From Syntrophomonas sp. UBA5288 (lineage in GTDB: Bacteria; Bacillota; Syntrophomonadia; Syntrophomonadales; Syntrophomonadaceae): 22,226 bases of DNA. Under the pieces are notes generated by a model. The model was given only the letters and a program-made list of their open reading frames with translations, had not been told where the DNA came from and ran no database searches. The stretch is taken from the NCBI GenBank assembly GCA_002408445.1, contig DHSK01000019.1:1-22226 (forward strand), read 5' to 3'. Positions 15,674 to 22,226 of this stretch are shown here, in pieces (position 1 is the stretch's first letter; every line of letters begins with the position of its first letter). The translations under genes and the position numbers were made by a program.

Positions 15674-16645
15674 TTGAAATATATTGCTAGCTTAAATGAT
15701 GACATCTATTTTAATCTTGCTGTGGAAGAATACGTATTCAATAATTTCAAGGACGATTCTTACCTTTTATTTTGGAAAAATGATAAGAGCCTTGTTTTAG
15801 GAAAGTATCAGAATGTCTTTGAAGAAATAAATATAAAAGCCGCCGAAAACCTGGATATAAAGGTTGCCCGAAGAAATTCCGGCGGGGGGACAGTATTTCA
15901 TGACCAAGGCAATTTGAATTATTCTTTTATAAAAGACTATAACCCCAATTCCTTTGTTGACTACGATGTATTTTTGAATCCTGTTATTTCGGCCCTCGAA
16001 TCATTAGGCATTAATGCAGCGAAAAAAAGAACCTCTGATATTGCCATAGACGGCAAAAAAATTTCCGGCAGTGCTCAGGCCATAGCCGGGGGAAGGATAC
16101 TGCATCATGGTACCTTGCTTTTCGATACCGATCTATCAATGTTGCATGACCTGCTCAAAACAGCCGAAGGTGAATTTACCTCTAACGCAGTTAAGTCAAC
16201 CAGAAGTCAGGTGACCAATATTAAAGAACATATCGCTAACCATGCCATGACTATAGATGAATTTCAGACATTACTGCTGAAGACTATGTTCCCGGAGGGG
16301 ATTCAGGAGGTTGAATTTTCCGGGCAAGATTGGGCTGCCATTAGAAATCTGTCCCAAAGCAAATATTCCACCTGGGCATGGAATTATGGAAACTCCCCCA
16401 GATTTTCTTATGTTAAAGAAAGCACCCTTGGTGGTGCATCTGTTTCCCTGAGCCTGCAGGTTGAAAACGGGATTATTGTGCAATGTGAAGTCCTAAAAGG
16501 CCAGTTGCCGGTAAATAATATAGAAGATGCGGTAAGAGGGTTGCGCTATAGCTATACCGTAATTAACAATAGACTTAATGAACTACTATCTAAGTCAAAT
16601 GCCGAAGAAATCGATGTTGCAAAATTAGCCTTGTGCTTTTTTTAG
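15674..16645 (+). CDS. lplA: Lipoate-protein ligase A, first paralogue
   Basis: A 323-residue ATP-dependent ligase that attaches lipoate (or octanoate) to the lysine of lipoyl domains. The N-terminal catalytic domain has LVLGKYQNVFEEIN, the lipoyl-AMP loop RRNSGGGTVFHDQGNLNYSF (66-85) and catalytic-type lysine K129 in DGKKISGSAQ, then LHHGTLLFDTDL. The C-terminal accessory domain (about 235-323) is present, so it is a full two-domain LplA. The start is TTG 15674; the only ribosome-like site, AAAGGGG, is 12 bases upstream, so expression may be weak or the start atypical. The lipoyl-domain gene begins 12 bases downstream, in the same operon. Confidence 0.92.
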   Translation: MKYIASLNDDIYFNLAVEEYVFNNFKDDSYLLFWKNDKSLVLGKYQNVFEEINIKAAENLDIKVARRNSGGGTVFHDQGNLNYSFIKDYNPNSFVDYDVFLNPVISALESLGINAAKKRTSDIAIDGKKISGSAQAIAGGRILHHGTLLFDTDLSMLHDLLKTAEGEFTSNAVKSTRSQVTNIKEHIANHAMTIDEFQTLLLKTMFPEGIQEVEFSGQDWAAIRNLSQSKYSTWAWNYGNSPRFSYVKESTLGGASVSLSLQVENGIIVQCEVLKGQLPVNNIEDAVRGLRYSYTVINNRLNELLSKSNAEEIDVAKLALCFF

Positions 16646-16657
16646 GAGGTAAATAGC

Positions 16658-16900
16658 GTGCAAAAAATGATTAAAATGCCCAAACTAAGCGATAAGATGG
16701 AAAAGGGAGTTCTCGTAGCCTGGACTAAAAAACCCGGGCAAACCGTTAAAAAAGGGGAAGTGATTTTTGAACTGGAAACTGATAAGGTTGTCAGTGAGAT
16801 TGAAAGCATGGAAAATGGAACTTTAGAGCAGGTTCTTTTCCACGAGGGTGATGAAGTAAAAGTAGATGAGATCGTAGCAGTTATTGAATGTTCAGAGTAA
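16658..16900 (+). CDS. Stand-alone lipoyl-domain protein
   Basis: An 80-residue protein that is nothing but one biotinyl/lipoyl domain: IKMPKLSDKMEKGVLVAW, GQTVKKGEVIFELETDKVVSEIES and a final EVKVDEIVAVIE. K43 sits in the lipoyl-type ETDKV hairpin, not the biotin-type EAMKM or the GcvH fold, so it should carry lipoate. In 2-oxoacid dehydrogenases this domain is fused to the E2 acyltransferase; here no E2, E1 or E3 gene is adjacent and no catalytic domain follows. Start GTG 16658, 7 bases after AGGAGGT. It lies between lplA1 and lipA and just upstream of the lipA start. It may serve as free carrier, as assembly scaffold for LipA, or as the mobile arm of an unlinked enzyme; its role is unknown. 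Confidence 0.9.
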   Translation: MQKMIKMPKLSDKMEKGVLVAWTKKPGQTVKKGEVIFELETDKVVSEIESMENGTLEQVLFHEGDEVKVDEIVAVIECSE

Positions 16901-16910
16901 GGTGGAAAGA

Positions 16911-17768
16911 ATGGAACAAAAGCCAGACTGGCTAAAAGTCAGTTTTAATAAAGAAGCAGTGGATGAAGTTAGTAATCTGATGCTCAGCCTGAAATTAAAT
17001 ACGGTATGTAAAGAGGCTAACTGCCCTAATATGGGCGAATGTTATAAAAAGAAAACAGCTACCTTTATGATTTTAGGCAGTATTTGCACCAGACATTGCA
17101 GATTCTGTAATGTTTCCAAAGGTCATGTTGAAGCAGTTGATCCCAACGAGCCGCAGCATGTGGCCGAAGCGGTACAAAAACTGGGCTTGAGGCATGTTGT
17201 AATCACAAGTGTGACCAGGGATGACCTTCCAGACGGCGGGGCTGATCATTTTGCCCAAACCATTGAGGCGGTCAGAGCATTAAATCCCCAGGTAACGATT
17301 GAAGTGCTGATACCTGATCTAAAAGGGATCGACGCCAATCTGGACATCGTCATTAAGGCCAATCCCAATGTTATCAACCATAATATTGAAACGGTAAAAT
17401 CCCTATACCGCAAGATACGGCCGGAAGCAAATTATGACCGTTCCCTGTATGTGCTTAAATACATTAAGGAGAAAGCACCTCATATCCTGACCAAGACCGG
17501 CATTATGGTTGGGCTGGGTGAAACCGGCGAGCAGGTTTATGAGGTTATGGATGATAGCTTAAAAGCCGGATGTGATATTTTCACCATAGGTCAATATCTG
17601 CGTCCATCCCAGCTGCATGCTGAAGTAAAGGAATACGTCCATCCGGATAAGTTTGCCGAGTATAAAAGAGTAGGAGAGGAGAAGGGCTTCAAATATATCG
17701 CCAGCGATCCTTTTGTTCGAAGTTCCTATAATGCGGACGAAGCGATAAAAGAGGCAAGGAAAAAATAG
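16911..17768 (+). CDS. lipA: Lipoyl synthase (radical SAM)
   Basis: A 285-residue radical-SAM enzyme that inserts two sulfur atoms into octanoyl-lysine of a lipoyl domain. Both clusters are visible: the auxiliary cluster C33-x4-C38-x5-C44 (VCKEANCPNMGEC) and the SAM cluster C59-x3-C63-x2-C66 (CTRHCRFC). Conserved segments follow, such as TSVTRDDLPDGGA, EVLIPDLKG, NHNIETV, KTGIMVGLGE, DIFTIGQYLRPS and the C-terminal RSSY serine ligand. The start is ATG 16911 with GGTGG 5 bases upstream; an in-frame TTG at 16884 would overlap the preceding gene and has no better site. It sits between the lipoyl-domain gene and lplA2, which supply its possible substrate domain and ligases. Confidence 0.97.
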   Translation: MEQKPDWLKVSFNKEAVDEVSNLMLSLKLNTVCKEANCPNMGECYKKKTATFMILGSICTRHCRFCNVSKGHVEAVDPNEPQHVAEAVQKLGLRHVVITSVTRDDLPDGGADHFAQTIEAVRALNPQVTIEVLIPDLKGIDANLDIVIKANPNVINHNIETVKSLYRKIRPEANYDRSLYVLKYIKEKAPHILTKTGIMVGLGETGEQVYEVMDDSLKAGCDIFTIGQYLRPSQLHAEVKEYVHPDKFAEYKRVGEEKGFKYIASDPFVRSSYNADEAIKEARKK

Positions 17769-17769
17769 A

Positions 17770-18750
17770 ATGATATATATTGAAAATACTTCGCTTAATC
17801 CCTATTTTAGTTTTGCCCTGGAGTATTATCTTATAACGGAAAAACAACTGCCGGAAGATGAAATATTTCTTTTCTGGCGAACCGAGCCTACGGTCATGAT
17901 CGGGAAATATCAGAATGCTTTAGAGGAAATTAATGATAAATACGTAAATGAGCATCACATCAATGTGGTGAGAAGAATCACCGGCGGCGGAACTATTTAT
18001 ACGGATATGGGCGGATGGCAATTCAGCTTTATAACCAGGGGTGATGCTGAACAAATCGATTTTGCCAAATACATTGAACCGGTAATAAAAGCGTTAAATC
18101 AAATAGGGGTCAAAGCTGAATTTAACAGCCGGAATGACCTTACTATCGGAAATAAGAAGTTTTCCGGCAATGCCCAGTGCAAACACCATGGTTATACCTT
18201 GCATCATGGCTCATTGCTCTTTAATACCGATTTTGAACAGATGATCAGGTGCATAACTGCGGATGATTATAAAATCATTTCCAAAGGTATCAAATCGGTC
18301 CGGGAACGGGTTACTAACATTTCTGAACATTTGCTGGCACCTATGGACGGGCCGGAATTCAAGAAGCTCATGGTGGAAAGCATTATGAATGGTTCGACTC
18401 GGGAATATAAGCTTACTTCAGCGGATATCCAGAGAATAGAGGAAATTTCCCAAAACAAGTTTCAAAGCTGGCAGTGGAATTACGGTAAATCACCTAAGTT
18501 CAATATTACCAGGACGGGACGTTTTGACGGCGGTAAAATGGAGTTCAAGTTGGATGTGAACAATGGTATCATCGAAAGTTGCAGCATTTATGGGGACTTT
18601 TTCGGATCAATCGATACTTCCGTACTTTGCGATGCTCTGATTGGGATTGAATATAATCAAAAAAGTATAAAAGAGGCTTTGGAACAACTTAATCTGGAAA
18701 ATAGTTTTTATGATATTAATTTCGAGGAATTGCTCGGTATCATTTGTTAA
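17770..18750 (+). CDS. lplA: Lipoate-protein ligase A, second divergent paralogue
   Basis: A 326-residue two-domain ligase, clearly related to the protein at 15674-16645 but diverged along its whole length. The loop is RRITGGGTIYTD (68-79), where the usual histidine of the VxHD motif (H76 in the first paralogue) is a threonine (T78). It continues MGGWQFSF instead of QGNLNYSF. Lysine K130 is kept in NKKFSGNAQ, as is LHHGSLLFNTDF. Such loop differences suggest a different acyl group or acceptor; that is inference. It starts one base after the lipA stop, so translation is probably coupled. The operon ends at the terminator 18766-18806. Confidence 0.92.
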   Translation: MIYIENTSLNPYFSFALEYYLITEKQLPEDEIFLFWRTEPTVMIGKYQNALEEINDKYVNEHHINVVRRITGGGTIYTDMGGWQFSFITRGDAEQIDFAKYIEPVIKALNQIGVKAEFNSRNDLTIGNKKFSGNAQCKHHGYTLHHGSLLFNTDFEQMIRCITADDYKIISKGIKSVRERVTNISEHLLAPMDGPEFKKLMVESIMNGSTREYKLTSADIQRIEEISQNKFQSWQWNYGKSPKFNITRTGRFDGGKMEFKLDVNNGIIESCSIYGDFFGSIDTSVLCDALIGIEYNQKSIKEALEQLNLENSFYDINFEELLGIIC

Positions 18751-18765
18751 ATGCGACGGTCAACG

Positions 18766-18806
18766 AACCCCTGTTAATTCGGCAGAATTGGCAGGGGTTT
18801 AGTTTT
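18766..18806 (+). terminator. Strong rho-independent terminator after lplA2
   Basis: A 15-bp stem (18766-18780 with 18785-18799; two T-G wobbles, otherwise perfect) with a GGCA loop is followed by TAGTTTT. It closes the fdhD-lipoate gene group. Confidence 0.85.
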
Positions 18807-18814
18807 AACCGAAT

Positions 18815-18843
18815 GGATACCGCCCCGAAGAGGAGCGGTATCC
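18815..18843. repeat. GC-rich hairpin without T-run
   Basis: GGATACCGC (18815-18823) and GCGGTATCC (18835-18843) form a perfect 9-bp inverted repeat with an 11-base loop, in the convergent gap between lplA2 and the DUF11 remnant. It has no T-tract on either strand; it may slow the polymerase or stabilise transcript ends. Confidence 0.5.
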
Positions 18844-18863
18844 GCCAAAGACAGATGCTATCC

Positions 18864-19755
18864 CTACCGTAAACATCCACTATTCAAGTTTATTGTAAAA
18901 GAATTATAGGTCGTATTATTACAATAATGGCAGCCCTTAGTTTTACAATGGCAACACATTTCAGAATGATTGCAAATAAACGTTTCTGCCGTTGAGGTAT
19001 TATTGGCTAGATTAGGATCCGGGGTGGTGGAAGTTACTCTAGCAGTGTTAAATATATTCCCTTTATTAAAACGCGTTACAGTTCCTCTGATTAAAATAGT
19101 CCTAGAAGCACCATTGGGCAATGTGCCTACGTTATAAGAACCGGTCCAGGAATTCCAGGTTGCTCCACCATCGGTAGAGAACTCCGAATTGATAATTTCC
19201 GCTGGAATAGCATCGGTCAAAACAACATTTTGTGCATCTGCTGGCCCGGCATTTAAGACTAAAATGGCATAATTTAATGTCTGTCCCGGTGCTACCGGAT
19301 TAGGAATGGCTGATTTATTAACTGCCACATCGGCTGATATTACTTCCAGTGGAACATCATTACTTATTAAAGAAAAGAAATTGAGCAATCCGCATTCTAC
19401 AGGGTTAAAAGCATATGCTGTAAATGCCCGGTTAATAAATATATTAGGAGAGGGAAGAAAATCAACTTGAGCGTCAAAAGTTATAGCATCTTCACTTCCG
19501 CCTGGAATATCCGGTATTATAAATCCATTATTAGGATCCAAAGTCGCATCTGGTACTCCATTAACTGTTACCGTTCCGGGCACAAAAGATAATCCAGTTG
19601 GTGGAGGGTCCAGGAAAGCTATAAACATTAAGGGGCTGGTACAGGTATTTCTTAATGTTACGGTATAAGTTACCACATCTCCAATATTGGCAGTAGGCGT
19701 ACTAACTGTTTTTTCCGGAGTAAATTCTGGAATGTCAGCTTCTTCGATTGGCGGG
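18864..19755 (-). pseudogene. DUF11-repeat surface protein remnant with cysteine-rich tail (5' broken)
   Basis: The frame encodes two Ig-like DUF11 repeats. The first begins ADIPEFTPEKTVSTPTANIG, DVVTYTVTLRN and ends with a DVPLEVISADV strand. The second is ADVAVNKSAIPNPVAPGQTL to TSTTPDPNLANNTSTAETF. A 37-residue tail with CNHSEMCCHCKTKGCHYCNN follows (8 cysteines in all). The in-frame domain extends upstream of the first possible GTG start (19676) to a TAA near 19770, and no ATG, GTG or TTG lies in that stretch. The nearest ATG (19774, reading MFKPPFS) is in another frame. So the gene is probably frameshifted or 5'-truncated; no signal peptide is left. If GTG 19676 were used, the first domain would be cut in mid-strand. 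Such proteins are usually exported and bound to cell or spore surfaces. Confidence 0.65.
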
Positions 19756-19847
19756 AAAATGGAGGCTTAAACATGCTCTGGATTTATCAGTTGGTCCAAT
19801 TATAAACATTACTCTATGTTACGAATATAATAAATTGGTGATGGGTA

Positions 19848-20105
19848 TTGCTTACATTAAATAATGAAGAGTTTAATTTATTATGTTTGCTTAAACACCG
19901 GCTATTCACGCCCTTCGAAGTGATTGTTAACCATAGCGGAAGCTTCGAAAAGGCATCAATTGTGGTAGATGTTTTAATAGAACGGAATATGGTCGAAATT
20001 ATATACGGTAGAGTTACTATGACAGCAGTGGGGAAAGAAGCAACCAAAAAAGAACAAATAAAACGAAAAGCTACTATTTTTATGATCTTGGAAGTGGCAG
20101 AATAA
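19848..20105 (+). CDS. Small hypothetical protein, possibly winged-helix
   Basis: An 85-residue soluble protein I do not recognise. The predicted order (EEFNLLCLLKHRLFT; FEVIVNHSGSFEKASIVVDVLIERNMVEI; IYGRVTMTAVGKEATKKEQIKRKA) fits a small winged helix: helix, helix, recognition helix, then a beta wing, with a basic C-terminal helix. The TTG start at 19848 has GGTGAT about 6 bases upstream. Base use is AT-rich like its surroundings. It could be a transcription factor of an accessory region; whether it is expressed is open. Confidence 0.45.
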   Translation: MLTLNNEEFNLLCLLKHRLFTPFEVIVNHSGSFEKASIVVDVLIERNMVEIIYGRVTMTAVGKEATKKEQIKRKATIFMILEVAE

Positions 20106-20151
20106 AATACCCTTCCTGGTATTAGTCAACCCGATAAATAGCAGGACGAGC

Positions 20152-20907
20152 TTACGAGGAAAAATATTTTTTAAAAGAATCGATTACTTTCTTTTTGAGA
20201 ACCACCGCATTAGAAATGTCTTCATAAGCAAACCCATCCGCGGTTTCCAGAAATACACTAAGCACCGTTTCTACAATCAGACTATTGCTTATCTCCTGAT
20301 CTTTGACTGATCGATTGTTCACAATTTTTTTTCTTAAGCTATTAATACCGTTGTGAGTTGCGTCAGTAATTTGGTAACCTCGATTTCTAGGTTTTCTCTC
20401 ATCATCTGCTGCTTTTTCCTCCACCAGATGATTACTAAGATAATTGGTCAGCCGACCATCCAAAATTGCTTCTTTACTGAGTAAAAGCAGCTTTTCTTCC
20501 GCACCCTCATCATTAACGCTTACCACCATTACCAGCGAAGTCTCTTCCGGTGTAACAGAAAACAAACGCCACTCGACACCGTTTGACAAGGCCAGGTACT
20601 TAGCGGGTGAATGCTGGGCTGTTCTAAAAGTTTTGGTGAATGAATTCAGATTGGTTAAATCAGAATATAACGGCCGGATATCGACCAATAGCAGCAGTAC
20701 ATTTTGGGAGTATAAAGCATAATAGATTTCAGTTGCCTGTTCTAATCCTTTTACAGCGTAATCCATGACGGTCTCATTAAGATTAGCCAGGTCCCACCCC
20801 AATTCTTCTAAAATGGTCGATACAAAATACCGATCCGTTTTTCTTTCATCCAGGCCTCCCAGATTCATTTGCAGTTGGGATCTGATAGAATCCAAAGCTT
20901 CTTTCAA
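20152..20907 (-). CDS. HsdR-N-like protein with degenerate nuclease motif
   Basis: A 251-residue protein whose first 150 residues resemble the N-terminal domain of type I restriction R subunits (HSDR_N): KTDRYFVSTILEELGWDL, then LLLLVDIRPLYSDLTNLNSF, and the signature ALSNGVEWRLF. In functional relatives the middle motif reads as a PD-(D/E)xK with ExK; here it is DxR (VDIRP), so nuclease activity is doubtful. There is no helicase domain and no hsdM or hsdS beside it. The C-terminal 80 residues (GYQITDATHNGINSLRKKIV to the end) are unrecognised. The start is TTG 20907, 8 bases after AAAGGAG. It runs convergent with the small gene at 19848. Confidence 0.65.
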   Translation of the reverse strand: MKEALDSIRSQLQMNLGGLDERKTDRYFVSTILEELGWDLANLNETVMDYAVKGLEQATEIYYALYSQNVLLLLVDIRPLYSDLTNLNSFTKTFRTAQHSPAKYLALSNGVEWRLFSVTPEETSLVMVVSVNDEGAEEKLLLLSKEAILDGRLTNYLSNHLVEEKAADDERKPRNRGYQITDATHNGINSLRKKIVNNRSVKDQEISNSLIVETVLSVFLETADGFAYEDISNAVVLKKKVIDSFKKYFSS

Positions 20908-21321
20908 AACGCATACTCCTTTATTTTAAAATTACATATCTAGTTTATTATATAGATTATATCATAATATATAGTAAATATATCTAACATTAATTATTAA
21001 TATCATACATATATACCAGATTATTTATATCGTGCAAATTATAATTATTTCAAAATATATATTTATTATATTACTCAATATCGCATTATTATTGTTAACG
21101 ACAAAACTATGGTATTGTCGTTTAGCTGCTATAATGTTACTAATCATATTTTAATATATTTATATTCCAAATTATATTATATGTTTTTGTTACTAATATA
21201 GTTGTATAATTAGTTATATCATGTAAATGGTTTAATATATTTAGAAATATTTATTTAGTATTTTTATATTGTGTATTGTGATTTTAACTAAGAGTTTTAT
21301 AAAATGACAAGAGGGTATTGC
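20908..21321. other. Extremely AT-rich gap upstream of the recombinase
   Basis: No gene is seen. About 410 bases are strikingly richer in A and T than the rest of the window, with many short TATA-type tracts. One clear inverted repeat stands out: AACGACAA (21097-21104) and TTGTCGTT (21115-21122) around a 10-base spacer. The region must hold the promoters of two divergent genes. It could also contain the recombinase's binding or attachment site; that is a guess from position and symmetry. Confidence 0.6.
21097..21122. repeat. 8-bp inverted repeat, candidate recombinase binding site
   Basis: AACGACAA and TTGTCGTT flank AACTATGGTA. It is the main GC-containing palindrome in an otherwise nearly pure AT region, about 200 bases before a tyrosine recombinase gene. 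The geometry (two arms, short centre) resembles a core recombination site, but a repressor operator or hairpin is equally compatible. Confidence 0.45.
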
Positions 21322-22226
21322 ATGGAAAATCAATTAACGGTAACTAACAATAGTGATGCTCAGATTATTGGCATGTTTCTCGATACGAAAAGCCGTCGTT
21401 CCCGAACTACGGCTGATGTTTACAGTGGAGTCATCAACGAATTTTTTAAATATGTTGAATATAAGGCTTTTTCTGCGATCACATATGCTGATCTGGTGGA
21501 TTATTCAAACTATCTGGCCCATCCTGACCCTTACCGGGATCCGGTGGTACTGGCTGTCTCCACTCAGAATCGCAAAATTGCTACGATTAAGAGCCTTTTT
21601 AAATATGCTTTTAAAATAGGTTACATACCGTTCAATCCGGCTGAACCTCTGGAAACGCAGAGAGTCGACCATAAGATTGCCCAAAGGATTCTGTCCGACG
21701 ATGAGTTATTGGCTATTATCCTGGCCGCACAAAGGAAAAGCCTGGCTCATTTGCTTATGGTCTACTTTTTAGCCTGTACCGGTTGTCGTGAAAGTGAACT
21801 GGCCCAGCTGATGTGGCGCAATTTTTTTATTGGTCCTGGCGGCGAGATCTGCGTTAGCATCACCGGTAAAGGCAATAAAACCAGAGTCTTAAAAATAGTT
21901 CCCAGCTTATGGGATATTATTGTGGCATATAGAGAAGCGGAAGGACTTACCAGCAAAATTGATCCCCGGAACAAGTCGGCTTTTATTCCCAATCGATTTG
22001 GAAATAATTATTCACGACAGACTATCTGGAAGATGGTCAAAGAGTGTGTGGAAACATCCGGCATCAGCAAGAACGCTTCTCCCCACTGGCTCAGGCATAC
22101 CTATGCCACCTCCGTGGCCCAGGATGAAACTGCCAACCTTTGGCGCTTGCAGCATGATATGGGGCACGCAGCTATTTCTACCACGCAAGGTTATGTACAT
22201 ATCGCCAGAGGTATGAAGGACACCAG
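21322..22226 (+). CDS. Tyrosine recombinase / integrase (runs off the right edge)
   Basis: At least 301 residues, open at the window edge. An N-terminal SAM-like DNA-binding domain (about 10-105) precedes a catalytic domain with the full active-site set: R156 (TGCRESELAQL), K183 (TGKGNKTR), H255 and R258 (PHWLRHTYAT), H282 (MGHAAISTT) and nucleophile Y291 (TQGYVHIARG). The enzyme cuts and rejoins DNA at a specific site in XerC/integrase fashion. The start ATG 21322 is preceded by GAGGGT 5 bases upstream. Few residues are expected beyond the edge, as relatives are about 300-330 long. With no dif-like context and with accessory genes beside it, it is more likely a mobile-element recombinase than housekeeping XerC, but this is uncertain. 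Confidence 0.93.
   Translation, partial: MENQLTVTNNSDAQIIGMFLDTKSRRSRTTADVYSGVINEFFKYVEYKAFSAITYADLVDYSNYLAHPDPYRDPVVLAVSTQNRKIATIKSLFKYAFKIGYIPFNPAEPLETQRVDHKIAQRILSDDELLAIILAAQRKSLAHLLMVYFLACTGCRESELAQLMWRNFFIGPGGEICVSITGKGNKTRVLKIVPSLWDIIVAYREAEGLTSKIDPRNKSAFIPNRFGNNYSRQTIWKMVKECVETSGISKNASPHWLRHTYATSVAQDETANLWRLQHDMGHAAISTTQGYVHIARGMKDT

Noticed and set aside
16658..16900. Biotin carrier protein or GcvH
   Set aside because: The modified-lysine hairpin reads ETDKV, the lipoyl type, not EAMKM, and the protein is too short for GcvH.
15674..18750. LbpA/sHdr sulfur-oxidation lipoate system
   Set aside because: No Hdr-like genes are present, and the synthase is a classical LipA rather than the LipS1/LipS2 pair.
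20107..20124. AATACC/GGTATT hairpin as a terminator between convergent genes
   Set aside because: The stem is only 6 bp and AT-rich with no T-run; too weak to call.
1..22226. CRISPR array, tRNA or rRNA genes
   Set aside because: No regularly spaced direct repeats, no cloverleaf with a GGTTCGAATCC-type arm and no conserved rRNA segments were seen on reading.

Overview
The window looks like chromosome of a strictly anaerobic, moderately AT-rich Gram-positive bacterium of the Clostridia (Firmicutes). The evidence is strong AGGAGG-type ribosome sites, frequent TTG and GTG starts, two oxygen-sensitive ferrous-iron transport systems, radical-SAM lipoyl synthase, FdhD, a rhodanese-less ThiI paired with its own cysteine desulfurase, and CsoR-type metal control. 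I cannot name the species from sequence alone.

Layout. Positions 1-270 are the broken end of an IS1182-type transposase. Positions 427-8450 are an iron block: a MntR/DtxR-family regulator divergent from feoA1-feoB1, then on the minus strand a second, different feo operon (Cys-rich small membrane protein, feoA2, feoB2), followed by a DUF2325-type protein that lacks its DUF2325 domain and a tandem HD/HD-GYP protein. The second feo operon is preceded by both a textbook Fur box and a DtxR-like palindrome. Positions 8816-11023 hold a CsoR-family repressor with a perfect operator palindrome and a P1B-type metal-exporting ATPase.

Positions 11109-18750 are a dense sulfur-transfer and lipoate block. 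The minus-strand pair is a cysteine desulfurase plus thiI (tRNA thiolation). The plus strand carries larE (sacrificial sulfur transferase), fdhD (formate dehydrogenase sulfurtransferase), then lplA1, a stand-alone lipoyl-domain protein, lipA and lplA2. The last four form a self-contained lipoylation cassette: a carrier domain, a sulfur-inserting synthase and two non-identical ligases, closed by a strong terminator.

Positions 18864-22226 are accessory: a 5'-broken DUF11 surface-protein remnant with a cysteine-rich tail, a small possible winged-helix protein, an HsdR-N-like protein with a degenerate nuclease motif, a roughly 410-base extremely AT-rich gap with an 8-bp inverted repeat, and a tyrosine recombinase with all catalytic residues that runs off the right edge. 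Transposase debris at one end and a recombinase at the other suggest mobile DNA flanks this stretch.

The most interesting parts are the lipoylation cassette with its free lipoyl carrier and divergent second ligase, the grouping of five sulfur-handling enzymes, the two feo loci with stacked or hairpin-based control, and the AT-rich recombinase upstream region. No tRNA, rRNA or CRISPR array was seen.
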